Source of the DNA: Listeria kieliensis
GTDB lineage: Bacteria > Bacillota > Bacilli > Lactobacillales > Listeriaceae
Direction: 5' to 3'
NCBI RefSeq assembly: GCF_003369925.1
Contig: NZ_LARY01000001.1
Coordinates: 1,088,271 to 1,152,270, forward strand
Length of the DNA stretch: 64,000 nt
The notes under the pieces are model-generated. The model saw only the letters and a program-made list of their open reading frames with translations, did no database searches and had not been told where the DNA came from. This document shows, piece after piece, positions 50,730 to 60,688 of this stretch. Numbering within the stretch: position 1 is the stretch's first letter; each line of letters opens with the position of its first letter. The position numbers and the translations under genes were made by a program.

Positions 50730-51680
50730 ATGAAAAACTGGCAAAAATTGCTAGCCCCTTTACTTATTCTTGTTTTACTGCTTGCTGCCTGCGGCGGATC
50801 AGACGAAACGAAAAAAGAAGATGGGAAAATTCAAGTCTATACGACCGTTTATCCCCTGACCTACTTAACACAACAAATTGGAGGTGCTTATGTGCATGTG
50901 AAAAGCATTTACCCTGCTGGTGCGGATGCACATAGTTTCGAACCTACTCAAAAAGACATGCTAAAGCTAGCAAATAGCAACCTTTTCTTCTACATTGGCC
51001 TTGGAATGGAAGGGTTTGTCGATAAAGCCAAAACGACACTAAAAGATGAAAACGTGTCCTTCATTCCACTTGCTGAAAAACTCGATCTCCCGAAAGATCC
51101 TGACGCCGCGTTTGAAGAAGAACACGATCACGAAGATGAAGATCATGATCATGGTGATATAAATCCACACGTCTGGCTTTATCCAAAATATATGGAAGAA
51201 ATGGCCAAAATCGTCAAAGATCGTTTAACGCAAGAAATGCCGAAACAAAAAGCCACTTTTGAAGCCAACTACAAAAAAACCATTGAAAAACTTAAAAAGC
51301 TTGATAATGCTTATGCAGAAATGGCGAAAACAGCCAAACATAAAGACTTTGTAACCGCGCATGCTGCTTACAGCTATTGGGATACGGCCTATGGCTTACA
51401 CCAAATTCCGATTGCTGGGATTTCAACGAGTGATGAGCCGTCGCAAAAGAAACTACAAACCATTGTTCAAACGATCAAGAAAGATAAGATTCCCTACATT
51501 ATGCTGGAACAAAATACAAATTCCAAGATTGCCGATGTCATTCAAAGCGAAACGTATACAAAAACACTAAAACTACACAATTTAGAAACATTAACTGAAA
51601 AAGACATCCATCAAAATCGAGATTATATTTCTATTATGAACGATAATTTGAAAGCATTAAAAGAAGCATTAAACTATTAA
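50730..51680 (+). CDS. Zinc-binding ABC transporter lipoprotein (ZnuA/AdcA-like)
   Basis: A 316-residue surface lipoprotein: signal with lipobox LLLAACGG, then a cluster A-I metal-binding fold. Metal ligands include DAHSFEPT, a His/Asp/Glu-rich loop (EHDHEDEDHDHGDINPHVW) and VTAHAAYSYWD. It captures Zn2+ for an importer. No permease or ATPase gene adjoins, so the transporter is encoded elsewhere. The Zur box upstream fits zinc as the substrate. Confidence 0.9.
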   Translation: MKNWQKLLAPLLILVLLLAACGGSDETKKEDGKIQVYTTVYPLTYLTQQIGGAYVHVKSIYPAGADAHSFEPTQKDMLKLANSNLFFYIGLGMEGFVDKAKTTLKDENVSFIPLAEKLDLPKDPDAAFEEEHDHEDEDHDHGDINPHVWLYPKYMEEMAKIVKDRLTQEMPKQKATFEANYKKTIEKLKKLDNAYAEMAKTAKHKDFVTAHAAYSYWDTAYGLHQIPIAGISTSDEPSQKKLQTIVQTIKKDKIPYIMLEQNTNSKIADVIQSETYTKTLKLHNLETLTEKDIHQNRDYISIMNDNLKALKEALNY

Positions 51681-51713
51681 AAAACTGGGGCAAAAAATGC
51701 CCCAGTTTTTTAA
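51680..51713. terminator. Terminator between the zinc lipoprotein and malic enzyme genes
   Basis: AAAAAACTGGGGCA faces TGCCCCAGTTTTTT with a short loop, serving both converging genes. Confidence 0.92.
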
Positions 51714-53341
51714 TTTTCGTATTCCGCTTGCCAAATGGCCTTTGCGACAGCTTTCTTCACATCTGGAATATCTTTTGTATTCACTTGATCATGAATCGCT
51801 GCTTGCACAACTGCTTCCGTAACCACTCGCGAGACTTTACGAACCTCTTTGACAGGCGGAAGTAACGAGGCACCTTGGCGTTTTAAATCTTGCAATTCGC
51901 CTAAACTATTCGCTGCACTTGATAGCATGCCATCTGTTACTCGTTTAGCTTTTGAAATCACAATACCCAGTCCAAGTCCTGGATAAAGTAAAGCATTATT
52001 CGCTTGCCCGATCTCATAAGAAACACCTTGGTAAGAAACCGGTTTTGACGGACTCCCCGTTACGACCAGTGCCTTTCCATCACTCCACCGAATCAAATCT
52101 TCAGCTTTCGCTTCAGCTAAATGAGTCGGATTTGAGATAGGCATGATCGCAGGTCGTACTTGATACGCGCACATCGCCGTCACCGCTTCTTGTGTAAAAG
52201 CACCTGGTTGCCCACTCGTGCCGATCAAAACGGTTGGCATAACATGTTGAATGATTTCCGGAAGCTCTGTCAAACCACGTAGTTCCATTTCTTTTCGAGC
52301 TAGCCGACTTTGTCCATCCGTTAAATCCAGCATATCCTCTGTGATCAAACCATTTCGGTCAATCAAATAAAATTGATTTCGTGCCGCTTCTTCGCTCAAG
52401 CCAGCACGAACTAGTTCAAGCTTAATTTGTTCCGCCACGCCCACACCAGCGGTTCCTGCCCCAAAAATCAAAAAGCGATGCTCCGTAAGCGGTTTTTGCG
52501 TTACTTTGCTCACCGCATGTGCCGCTGCAGCCATCATGACTCCTGTTCCTTGGATATCATCATTAAACGTTGTTAGGCGATTTCGGTATCGTTCAAGAAT
52601 AACACTCGCATTTTCACGACCGAAGTCTTCCCAGTGGAATAAAACCCCTGGAAACGCCTTTTCAGCTTCTGTAACTAGGCGGTCAACGAACTGAAGATAG
52701 GTTTCGCCCGTCAAGCGCGGTTTTTTCTTGCCTACATAATGAGGATCATTTAAAAGTTCCGAACGGCTTGTTCCGTTATCAATCACAACAGGCAAAACGC
52801 GTTTCGGGTCAATTCCAGAAGCAACCGTATAAACGACAAGCTTCCCAACCGCAATCATTACACCGCCAACCCCCCAATCGCCAATCCCAAGCACGCCTTC
52901 TCCATCTGTAATCACGAGTAAATCAACCTGTTCAAGCGAACGACTGGCTTCAAGAAGAGCATCCCGAATCCGTTCTGGATGCTCACTATCAACGAAAACC
53001 GCTTCTGTCATTTCCGCGAAATCCTTCGAATAGTGCATCACACTATCCGCAATGGTTGGCGTATAAATAACAGGAAGCAATTCTTCGATATGTTCGCTAA
53101 TCAGTCGGTAAAACAAAACGCGATTCGTATGATAAAGCGTCATCAAATATTTATTTTTCGCATAGGGATCTGTGAGTTTACCAAGTTTTTGATATTCGAG
53201 TTCCACTTGTTCAAGTAGCGTGCGAGTTTTATCAGGCAGTAACCCGTGCAATCCATAAGACTCGCGTTCTTGCTCAGTAAAAGCAAGTCCTTTATTTAAA
53301 AAGGGATCTTCTAAACGTATTTTTCCTTTCAAGTCGGGCAT
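51710..53341 (-). CDS. NAD-dependent malic enzyme (malic/malolactic family)
   Basis: 543 residues. Converts malate to pyruvate and CO2 with NAD (malic enzyme) or to lactate (malolactic enzyme). Seen: LLPVIYTPTIADSVMHYS (active-site Tyr), VITDGEGVLGIGDWG, FNDDIQGTGVMMAAAA (metal site) and the NAD loop IFGAGTAGVGVAEQI. The two activities cannot be separated by eye. No malate permease is beside it. A single gene between the zinc lipoprotein and menE. Confidence 0.9.
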   Translation of the reverse strand: MPDLKGKIRLEDPFLNKGLAFTEQERESYGLHGLLPDKTRTLLEQVELEYQKLGKLTDPYAKNKYLMTLYHTNRVLFYRLISEHIEELLPVIYTPTIADSVMHYSKDFAEMTEAVFVDSEHPERIRDALLEASRSLEQVDLLVITDGEGVLGIGDWGVGGVMIAVGKLVVYTVASGIDPKRVLPVVIDNGTSRSELLNDPHYVGKKKPRLTGETYLQFVDRLVTEAEKAFPGVLFHWEDFGRENASVILERYRNRLTTFNDDIQGTGVMMAAAAHAVSKVTQKPLTEHRFLIFGAGTAGVGVAEQIKLELVRAGLSEEAARNQFYLIDRNGLITEDMLDLTDGQSRLARKEMELRGLTELPEIIQHVMPTVLIGTSGQPGAFTQEAVTAMCAYQVRPAIMPISNPTHLAEAKAEDLIRWSDGKALVVTGSPSKPVSYQGVSYEIGQANNALLYPGLGLGIVISKAKRVTDGMLSSAANSLGELQDLKRQGASLLPPVKEVRKVSRVVTEAVVQAAIHDQVNTKDIPDVKKAVAKAIWQAEYEN

Positions 53342-53372
53342 TTTTTCTTCCCCTTCCCATCTTTCTTAGTCC

Positions 53373-54809
53373 TTACTTCGTTTTTAACTTGTGACGCTGA
53401 ATTTTACCTGAAGCCGTTCTTGGAAGAGTTTCATGGAAAACCAAACGCTTGGGTATTTTGAAAGCTGCTAATTGCTTTTTCAGCCGTTGAAAAATTTCCG
53501 CTTCCGAAATCTCGGACCGTTTGACAAGGTGCGCAACGGGAATTTCTCCCCACTCTGAATCAGGCTCACCCACAACAGCCGCTTCCGAAATTTCTGGAAA
53601 ACTTAAAAATACATGTTCCACTTCGGTCGGATACACATTTTCGCCGCCGGAAATAATCAAGTCACTGCGCCGCTCAGAGACAAATAAATAGCCATCTTGA
53701 TCGAGATAACCGATGTCACCAGTTTTAAAATAACCGTCAGAAAAAGCCTCTTTCGTTGCTTCTTCATTATGTAAATACCCCGCGAAAACCGTCGGTCCTT
53801 TAATCCAAATTTCTCCGTCACGATCTGTTTCGTTTTGCTTCACAATCTTTAATTCAGAAGGAAAAAGAATACGTCCCGATGAACCAATTTTCGCGCGAGC
53901 CTCTTCTGGCGCAAGCGAAACAACTTGCGAAGCCGTCTCCGTCATCCCAAACGATTGAACAAGTGGAAACCCACGCTCCAAACTATCCGAAACAACCGAA
54001 GCCGGTGCCGCACTGCCGCCAAGCAAAACCACCCGCAAATTCGGATGAACCAAAACCTCTTGGTCCCGGTCAAGCAAACGTTTTAGCATTGTCAGAACTA
54101 CGGAAACATGCGTCACTTCCCCGCTTTCAAGTTTTGATGCCACGTTTTCGACATCAAATTTCCGCTCCAAATAAACCGGCATGCCATAAATCAAACTGCG
54201 CATCAAAATCGAAAGCCCACTAATATGAAAAATCGGCACGACACAAAGCCAAGCATCACGTTCCTTTTGAAAACCAAAATTGAGCATGGACGCCGTCGCA
54301 CTGAAGAAATGATTCCCAAAGGTTTGCAAAACTCCCTTCGGTTTCCCCGTCGTACCTGAAGTGTACATCAAAGAAGCCACATCCGCCAAGTCTAAGTCCA
54401 TTTCGGTGAAAGCTGCGCCAGACAAAGCTTCAAGCGCTGAAAAAGATTGTACAGACACATTTAAATCCGCCGCTTTTTCCGAAAAATCATCTTGAAATAA
54501 GCAATACTCCGCCCCGCTGTCCGCAAGTTGATAGTTCATCTCACTCGCTGAAAGTCGGTTATTCAAAAAAACCGGAACAGCGCCAAGCAATCCAAGTGCA
54601 TGAATCCAAAAATAGGTCGCTGCGTCATTTTGACCAAGCAAACCTACAAAATCGCGTTTTTTAATTCCGAGAGCCGAAAGTCGCATCGCAAATGCCCTTG
54701 CCGTCTCATAAACCTCTGCGAACGAAAACGACTTCCCTTCAAAATAAAGCGCAGTTTTCTCACCCGAAAGCTGCGCTCGCATTTTAAGCCAATGTTCCAT
54801 TTTGATCAC
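53373..54809 (-). CDS. menE: O-succinylbenzoate-CoA ligase
   Basis: Activates o-succinylbenzoate with CoA and ATP in menaquinone synthesis. An acyl-CoA synthetase with [18 protein letters not shown] (P-loop), [46 protein letters not shown] and the C-terminal lysine in [11 protein letters not shown]. 478 residues. The GTG at 54809 overlaps the menB stop (GTGA); an ATG three codons later (54800) aligns better with relatives and may be the true start. Confidence 0.95.
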   Translation of the reverse strand: MIKMEHWLKMRAQLSGEKTALYFEGKSFSFAEVYETARAFAMRLSALGIKKRDFVGLLGQNDAATYFWIHALGLLGAVPVFLNNRLSASEMNYQLADSGAEYCLFQDDFSEKAADLNVSVQSFSALEALSGAAFTEMDLDLADVASLMYTSGTTGKPKGVLQTFGNHFFSATASMLNFGFQKERDAWLCVVPIFHISGLSILMRSLIYGMPVYLERKFDVENVASKLESGEVTHVSVVLTMLKRLLDRDQEVLVHPNLRVVLLGGSAAPASVVSDSLERGFPLVQSFGMTETASQVVSLAPEEARAKIGSSGRILFPSELKIVKQNETDRDGEIWIKGPTVFAGYLHNEEATKEAFSDGYFKTGDIGYLDQDGYLFVSERRSDLIISGGENVYPTEVEHVFLSFPEISEAAVVGEPDSEWGEIPVAHLVKRSEISEAEIFQRLKKQLAAFKIPKRLVFHETLPRTASGKIQRHKLKTK

Positions 54810-55621
54810 GGAAACTTCGGAAATTGATCAAAGTCAGGATCGCGTTTTTCCTTAAAGGCATCGCGACCTTCCTTCGCTTCATCCGTTGTATAGTAAAGTA
54901 AAGTAGCATCCCCGGCAAGTTGTTGAATGCCCGCAAGACCATCCGTATCCGCATTAAAGGCAGCCTTGATAAAACGAAGCGCCGTTGGACTCTTCTTAAG
55001 CATTTCCTTCGCCCAAGCAAGCGTTTCTGTTTCGAGTTTCGCAAGTGGTACAACCGTGTTGATCCATCCCATATCAAGCGCTTCTTCTGCCGTATACTGG
55101 CGACACATAAACCAAACTTCTTTCGCTTTCTTGTGCCCAATTACACGCGCCAAGTAGCCCGATCCGTATCCCGCATCAAAACTTCCGACATTTGGTCCCG
55201 TTTGACCAAACTTCGCATTATCCGCTGCAATCGTAATATCACAAACCAGTTGAAGTACATTACCGCCGCCAATTGACCAACCAGCAACCATCGCAATGAC
55301 AGGTTTCGGAATCACACGAATCAAGCGTTGCAAATCCAAAACATTGAGCCGAGGAATTTGGTCATCGCCAACATAACCCCCGTGACCACGAACCTTCTGA
55401 TCGCCGCCCGAACAAAAAGCTTTATCGCCTTCACCCGTTAAAATAATCACGCCGATTTTTTCATCATCACGAGCAATGCTAAACGCATCCATCATTTCCA
55501 TCACCGTATTTGGCGTAAACGCATTATGTACATGTGGACGATTGATCGTTACCTTAGCCACTCCTTCAAAAGATTCATATTTGATTTCCTCGTATTCCTT
55601 TTCCGTTGTCCAGTTCACCAT
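54806..55621 (-). CDS. menB: 1,4-dihydroxy-2-naphthoyl-CoA synthase
   Basis: A crotonase-fold cyclase that closes the naphthoquinone ring. Motifs: [58 protein letters not shown]. 271 residues, the family norm. GGAGG precedes the ATG. It follows menH by 13 bases in the menFDHBE cluster. Confidence 0.96.
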   Translation of the reverse strand: MVNWTTEKEYEEIKYESFEGVAKVTINRPHVHNAFTPNTVMEMMDAFSIARDDEKIGVIILTGEGDKAFCSGGDQKVRGHGGYVGDDQIPRLNVLDLQRLIRVIPKPVIAMVAGWSIGGGNVLQLVCDITIAADNAKFGQTGPNVGSFDAGYGSGYLARVIGHKKAKEVWFMCRQYTAEEALDMGWINTVVPLAKLETETLAWAKEMLKKSPTALRFIKAAFNADTDGLAGIQQLAGDATLLYYTTDEAKEGRDAFKEKRDPDFDQFPKFP

Positions 55622-55634
55622 AAACTAAACCCTC

Positions 55635-56429
55635 CTATAAATAATCCTTACAAAAGCGCTGAATCACCCGTGCCGTCTCTTCTGGTGCCTCAAGCTGTAA
55701 AGCATGACCAACACCCGCTATTTCATGATAAACCCGATTCGGCAGTTTCTCAAGCATTTCATTTGCAAACCTCGTAAATTTCAAATCCTTCTCACCCGCA
55801 AGAAGCAAAACCGGGAGTGTGAGTTCCTGCAAGTTGTCCCAGTATGAAGGAAGCACCCCCGTTCCAACCCCAAGCAGGCTTTTCGCAAGTCCCTCTGGAT
55901 TTTGCCCGAGCCGTTCAGTTTGGATCTTTTCTTGACTAGAAACAGGGAGTTCGCGCTGAGAATCAAAAAGAGCGAGCCGCTCCCATTTTTGCACAAACAA
56001 GTCAATCCCGCTTGTGCGAAGTAAATCCACCCATTTCTCATCTTGCTTACGACGCTTGTGTCGCTCACTTTCCGTCTTCAATCCCGGTGAGCTACTCATA
56101 AGCACAAGCCCCGAAAAAGCATCCGGATAATCTACAGAAAGCGCAAGCGCGAGCCTTCCTCCCATCGAATATCCTAGTAAAACAGGTTTTTCATTGGGAC
56201 ACTCCGATTCCAAAATCGCAAGTAAAGCCCTTTCCGTTTCTTGAAGCGAATAATCTTTCTCGCTAGCCGCTTGCGACTTCCCGTGCCCAGGTAAATCAGG
56301 CAGAATCACCGTCCCATAAGAAAAGTGTTGAAGCAATTCTTGAAACGTTTCGTGCGTTCCTGTAAAACCATGAAGCATCAAAAAAATGGGCCCTGGCCCG
56401 AAACGCTTCACCTCATAGAACAAATTCAT
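55635..56429 (-). CDS. menH: SHCHC synthase, alpha/beta hydrolase
   Basis: Eliminates pyruvate from SEPHCHC to give SHCHC. An alpha/beta hydrolase with oxyanion motif LHGFTGTHETF, the nucleophile elbow GYSMGGRLAL and the terminal His in GVGHALQLEAPE. 264 residues. It overlaps menD by four bases, and menB follows. Confidence 0.92.
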   Translation of the reverse strand: MNLFYEVKRFGPGPIFLMLHGFTGTHETFQELLQHFSYGTVILPDLPGHGKSQAASEKDYSLQETERALLAILESECPNEKPVLLGYSMGGRLALALSVDYPDAFSGLVLMSSSPGLKTESERHKRRKQDEKWVDLLRTSGIDLFVQKWERLALFDSQRELPVSSQEKIQTERLGQNPEGLAKSLLGVGTGVLPSYWDNLQELTLPVLLLAGEKDLKFTRFANEMLEKLPNRVYHEIAGVGHALQLEAPEETARVIQRFCKDYL

Positions 56430-58165
56430 TTTGAATCACGTTCAATCTGATCCGCTATCTTTTGCCATAACAAGTCATGCCCTGCCTTATTTTCATGTCG
56501 ATTCGTATGCACTTCAATAATATCAAGCCCTTTGTGATAAGCCGCCTTATCTAGCGCATCACGAAACGCTTCTACTGCAAATACCTCTTCATAATTCGCA
56601 TCATAAAGCGCTGCTGCGTAGCGGAAATCTAAATCTGTTGCCGTGCCAAATAACGTCTCGAAATACTTTGATTCCTTGCTTTGCGGTAAGAATGAAAAAA
56701 TCCCGCCACCGTTGTTATTCACCACAACAATCGTTAAATTCAGCTTATATTTTTTGGCCATCAAAAGCCCATTCATATCATGATAGAAAGATAAATCACC
56801 AATTAAAAGATACATCGGTTGCAGTACTGTGCTCGCACCAAGTGCCGCTGAAACCACACCATCAATACCATTTGCCCCGCGATTAGCGAGCATCTTAATT
56901 TTCTTATCTGTCTGCATAAAATACGTATCTACATCACGAATCGGCATACTGTTCCCAATAAACAAACCAGCTTCTTCCGGGAGTTGCTTCCTAAGCTCAT
57001 ACACAACTTGCCCTTCTTCTAAACGGTCAATCGAAGTCATATGTCCTTCTAAAACGCGACGAGCCGCTTGATTATGAGATTGCCAACAGTTCAACCAGTG
57101 TTCGGGCTGTTCAACTTGCGCATCCTTCAATGCTTCTAGTAAAAAACGCTCATCACAATGAATCATATCCGTGACACCTTTTACAGGATCCCGCCAAGCA
57201 GCCCCCGGATCAACTACGAATGTGCGCACGTGTGAAAGAGATTCCAACCAAATTTTCAACGGTTTTGAAACAGGCATCCCGCCGAAACGAATAACAATTT
57301 CTGGTTCCATTTCCTTTTTAAACACATCATTTTTCAGTAAAGCATCATAATTATCCACAACAAGCTCATCTAGTTCCCCGTAAGAACGAAGTCCTGAAAG
57401 TGGGTCCGCCAAAATGGGCCAACCAAAATTTCGAGCTGTTTCGATAAATTTAGTTTCAATTTCTTTTTTATTGAGCGGTCCAACGATAAACAAGCCTTTC
57501 TTCCCATTACAAGCCTGTACCATCTTCGAAAGCGCTTCTTCTTCAAGCACTTCATGCGTATAATAAATGTGCACATGATGCCGCTTTTTATCCGTTGCCG
57601 CAAAAGGAGAAGGATCTAAGATCGGAATTAATGGCTCACGAAGCGGGAAGTTCACATGAACCGGACCACGTGGCGTTTTGAGCGCGATATCGACAGAACG
57701 ACTGCCATGCCATTTCGCATAACGAATCATCTCTTCTGAGTCTTCTGGAAGCGCCATATCCGTGAAACTTTTTACGTGAGTCCCAAACAAATGAATTTGA
57801 TCCATTGCTTGTGGAGCCCCTACATTTCGCAATTCATGCGGACGGTCCGACGTCAAAACAACAAGTGGAATCTGCGACAAATTTGCTTCCGCAACCGCTG
57901 GAAAATAATTGGCAACCGCCGTTCCACTTGTTGCAAGAAGCACAACAGGACGCTTAGAAGCTTTCGCCATTCCAAGTGCAAAAAAACCAGCCGAACGTTC
58001 ATCCACATCCACATGTATTTTAAGAGTTGGATGTTCTGCAAATAAAAGCGCAAGTGGTGTAGAACGTGATCCCGGACTAACCACTGCATCCTTTACACCT
58101 GCTTGAACCAGTTCTTCTACAAAAGCACTTAAATAAGCCGTCATTGCTTCTTGATGATTTGTCAT
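56426..58165 (-). CDS. menD: SEPHCHC synthase
   Basis: A ThDP-dependent enzyme joining 2-oxoglutarate to isochorismate. The N-terminal Glu region is VVSPGSRSTPLALLF, and the ThDP-binding segment is LIGDLSFYHDMNGLL...VVVNNNGGGIFS. 579 residues, full length. Its start overlaps menF by four bases. Confidence 0.96.
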   Translation of the reverse strand: MTNHQEAMTAYLSAFVEELVQAGVKDAVVSPGSRSTPLALLFAEHPTLKIHVDVDERSAGFFALGMAKASKRPVVLLATSGTAVANYFPAVAEANLSQIPLVVLTSDRPHELRNVGAPQAMDQIHLFGTHVKSFTDMALPEDSEEMIRYAKWHGSRSVDIALKTPRGPVHVNFPLREPLIPILDPSPFAATDKKRHHVHIYYTHEVLEEEALSKMVQACNGKKGLFIVGPLNKKEIETKFIETARNFGWPILADPLSGLRSYGELDELVVDNYDALLKNDVFKKEMEPEIVIRFGGMPVSKPLKIWLESLSHVRTFVVDPGAAWRDPVKGVTDMIHCDERFLLEALKDAQVEQPEHWLNCWQSHNQAARRVLEGHMTSIDRLEEGQVVYELRKQLPEEAGLFIGNSMPIRDVDTYFMQTDKKIKMLANRGANGIDGVVSAALGASTVLQPMYLLIGDLSFYHDMNGLLMAKKYKLNLTIVVVNNNGGGIFSFLPQSKESKYFETLFGTATDLDFRYAAALYDANYEEVFAVEAFRDALDKAAYHKGLDIIEVHTNRHENKAGHDLLWQKIADQIERDSK

Positions 58166-59553
58166 AATTCCGTTCCCCCTAATACTCTAAGCATTGGTTG
58201 AAATTTCATCCGTGTTTCTTCTAACTCTTTCGCAGGTACAGAGTCCGAAACAATTCCGCAGCCCGCAAATAAAATACCTAATGAGTCCACTACAAGCCCA
58301 GAACGAATCGCTACAGCAAATTCGCCCTCGAAATCCATATTCACAAACCCTACTGGTGCGCCGTATAAACCACGATCATCCGTTTCTTTCATTCGAATAA
58401 TCGCTTTGGCCATTTGTTGTGGCAAACCGCCAAGCGCTGGTGTAGGATGAAGCGCTCGCGCAATCTCCGTAATCGTTACATCTGCACGTTTCTTCGCTTT
58501 TACATGCATATAAAGATGCTGAATATCTCGATTTTTAAGCAACACAGGCTCACTTGAGACCGATAAATCCTCTGTAAATCCTCGGAGTGTATCTTCAATC
58601 ATATCCACTACATAGCGATGTTCACGTAAATTTTTCGCATCCGTCAGTAGCTCATTTCCAAGTTTTTCATCCTCAGCTTCTGTTTTACCGCGAGGGGCAG
58701 ATCCTGCCACACAAGCGGAATAAACCTCACCATCCGAGACTTCAACAAGCCGCTCTGGTGTAGCTCCAAAAAATAGTGCCGATCCTTTTTCAAGAACAAA
58801 GAAATAGCTACTGTTTTGCGTTTTTATCATCTGCTCCAAAACAGCCCCACTATCAACTTGATGGCCAAAGCGAAGTCCCATCCGTCGAGATAAAACGACT
58901 TTATGTAAGTCTTCGGAACCTTGTAACAAACTAACAATCTCTGCTGCATTCTCTAAAAAGGCATCCGGATCCAGTTCCTTAGCAGAAACAAGCGTATCAA
59001 TTTCCAAACTTGGAACCGCTGCATTCGCAATTTTTTCCCACTGCGCCTGAACAGCTTCAAACTTGTTCGTTTCATCATCCGGATAAATGACAACATTTAC
59101 CGTCAAGAAAACTCGTTCTTTCTTTTTCGTTACCATGAAAAGCGGCAAATAAAATAAAGCATCTTTAAAAACTTGCCACTCTTTTCCAGTTTCACGTTCA
59201 GGATCAAAAGCAAAGCCCCCGAAATAAAGTGGACCCGTTTGCTTTTCCGTCGCGTTTGTAACCGTTCTAACTTTAAGTGCACGAATTCTATCTTCAAGAC
59301 CCACATATGCATCTTTTTGTTTATCTTGAGCTAAAAATTGTTCAGTTACACCAAAACCTGCCAGTGTAAGAGTTTTTTCAGGATTTTGCCAAAAAAATCG
59401 TTCTCCAGAAAAAGCATCTTTTGCTTTCTGATATAAAACAAGCGGTGAAACATCAGACGTAAATTCATGAACATAACTAAGAAGTGCTGGTTCATCCTTT
59501 GTCGCATGACGTTTTGCTTGTTCAAATAAAGCAAGAGGTAATGTGATTCCCAT
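58162..59553 (-). CDS. menF: Menaquinone-specific isochorismate synthase
   Basis: Converts chorismate to isochorismate; first step of the pathway. A chorismate-binding domain with HKVVLSRRM, VYSACVAGSAPRGKTEAEDE, HRYVVDMIE and HPTPALGGLPQQMA. 463 residues. It is the first gene of menFDHBE, divergent from menA, with a shared promoter region at 59554-59698. Confidence 0.95.
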   Translation of the reverse strand: MGITLPLALFEQAKRHATKDEPALLSYVHEFTSDVSPLVLYQKAKDAFSGERFFWQNPEKTLTLAGFGVTEQFLAQDKQKDAYVGLEDRIRALKVRTVTNATEKQTGPLYFGGFAFDPERETGKEWQVFKDALFYLPLFMVTKKKERVFLTVNVVIYPDDETNKFEAVQAQWEKIANAAVPSLEIDTLVSAKELDPDAFLENAAEIVSLLQGSEDLHKVVLSRRMGLRFGHQVDSGAVLEQMIKTQNSSYFFVLEKGSALFFGATPERLVEVSDGEVYSACVAGSAPRGKTEAEDEKLGNELLTDAKNLREHRYVVDMIEDTLRGFTEDLSVSSEPVLLKNRDIQHLYMHVKAKKRADVTITEIARALHPTPALGGLPQQMAKAIIRMKETDDRGLYGAPVGFVNMDFEGEFAVAIRSGLVVDSLGILFAGCGIVSDSVPAKELEETRMKFQPMLRVLGGTEL

Positions 59554-59698
59554 TTCTCATCTCTCCTTTACTACACTTCCTCCATTATATCAAAAGTGAG
59601 CCCTTCCTGCCTAATTTTCGCTTTCTTTCTTAAGGATTGACGAAACACGATTATTTCCCTAAAATGAAGAAAGACCGTTTAAAAAAGGAGCGAAAAAA

Positions 59699-60637
59699 AT
59701 GGCAACTTATGAAAAACAAGTTCTTGAAAAGGAATCCGGATTCAAAAAATGGTGGCGGCTACTTCGTCCACATACTTTAGTTGCCTCTTTTGTTCCCGTC
59801 TTTCTAGGCACATCCGTTGCAATGAGCTATACAAATTTTCATTTCTTACGTTTCATTGTCATGCTGATTGCCTGTTTTTTCATTCAAACTTCCGCCAATT
59901 TATTTAACGAATACTATGACTATAAAAAAGGACACGATGACGAGCATTCAGTTGGAAATGGAGGAGCTATCGTCAGAAATGGCATGCGCCCAGGATTCAT
60001 TTTATTCCTAGCGATTTTCCTTTATATCCTTTCCATACTAGGTGGGATATATTTATCCATCGAGTTAAACTGGTATGTCGGCTTACTTGGCGCCATTTGC
60101 ATGCTTGTTGGTTACCTGTATACTGGTGGCCCCTACCCGATCGCCTATACACCCTTTGGTGAAATCATGGCAGGCTTTTTCATGGGAGGAATCATTACCT
60201 TTATTTCCTTCTATATTCAAGCTGAGTTCATCGGAAAAGAAATCGTTTATATTTCCATACCGGTGATGGTCCTCGTTGGTAACTTGCTTCTCGCTAATAG
60301 CTTACGAGACCTTGTTCCCGACAAAAAAAGCGGACGCCTCACCTTGGCCATTCTTTTAGGACGTAAGGCAGGAACCTTGCTGTTTGGCTCAGCCTTTTTA
60401 TTCGCTTATGTCTTCGAGCTTTCACTTATCATTTGGATGGACGCACCTTACTGGACTTTAATCATCCTACTTAGTGCAAGAGAAGCCATCCGAGCCGTTC
60501 GAGGCTACATTGGCAAAAGCGAGCCGCTCTCGATGATGCCAGCCATGAAAGCAACATCCAAGGCCATCACTTTCTTTGGCTTATTGCTAGCCATTGCATA
60601 CTTACTCAGTTTACTTCAAAAAAATCTATTTATGTAA
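59699..60637 (+). CDS. menA: 1,4-dihydroxy-2-naphthoate polyprenyltransferase
   Basis: A membrane prenyltransferase (UbiA superfamily) attaching the isoprenoid tail in menaquinone synthesis. The two Asp-rich motifs are NLFNEYYDYKKGHDDEHS and DLVPDKKSGRLTLAI, with eight to nine helices. 312 residues. AAAGGAG precedes the ATG. Divergent from the other men genes, but the same pathway. Confidence 0.95.
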   Translation: MATYEKQVLEKESGFKKWWRLLRPHTLVASFVPVFLGTSVAMSYTNFHFLRFIVMLIACFFIQTSANLFNEYYDYKKGHDDEHSVGNGGAIVRNGMRPGFILFLAIFLYILSILGGIYLSIELNWYVGLLGAICMLVGYLYTGGPYPIAYTPFGEIMAGFFMGGIITFISFYIQAEFIGKEIVYISIPVMVLVGNLLLANSLRDLVPDKKSGRLTLAILLGRKAGTLLFGSAFLFAYVFELSLIIWMDAPYWTLIILLSAREAIRAVRGYIGKSEPLSMMPAMKATSKAITFFGLLLAIAYLLSLLQKNLFM

Positions 60638-60640
60638 ATC

Positions 60641-60688
60641 AAAAAAAGCAGTGGGATTTGTTTCACAAAACAAATCCCACTGCTTTTT
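60641..60688. terminator. Bidirectional terminator after menA
   Basis: AAAAAAGCAGTGGGATTTGTTT faces AAACAAATCCCACTGCTTTTTT with a tiny loop, serving menA and the converging MFS gene. Confidence 0.95.

Noticed and set aside
52979..53218. Plus-strand frame opposite the malic enzyme gene
   Set aside because: No ribosome site, no domains, and codon use follows the complementary gene.
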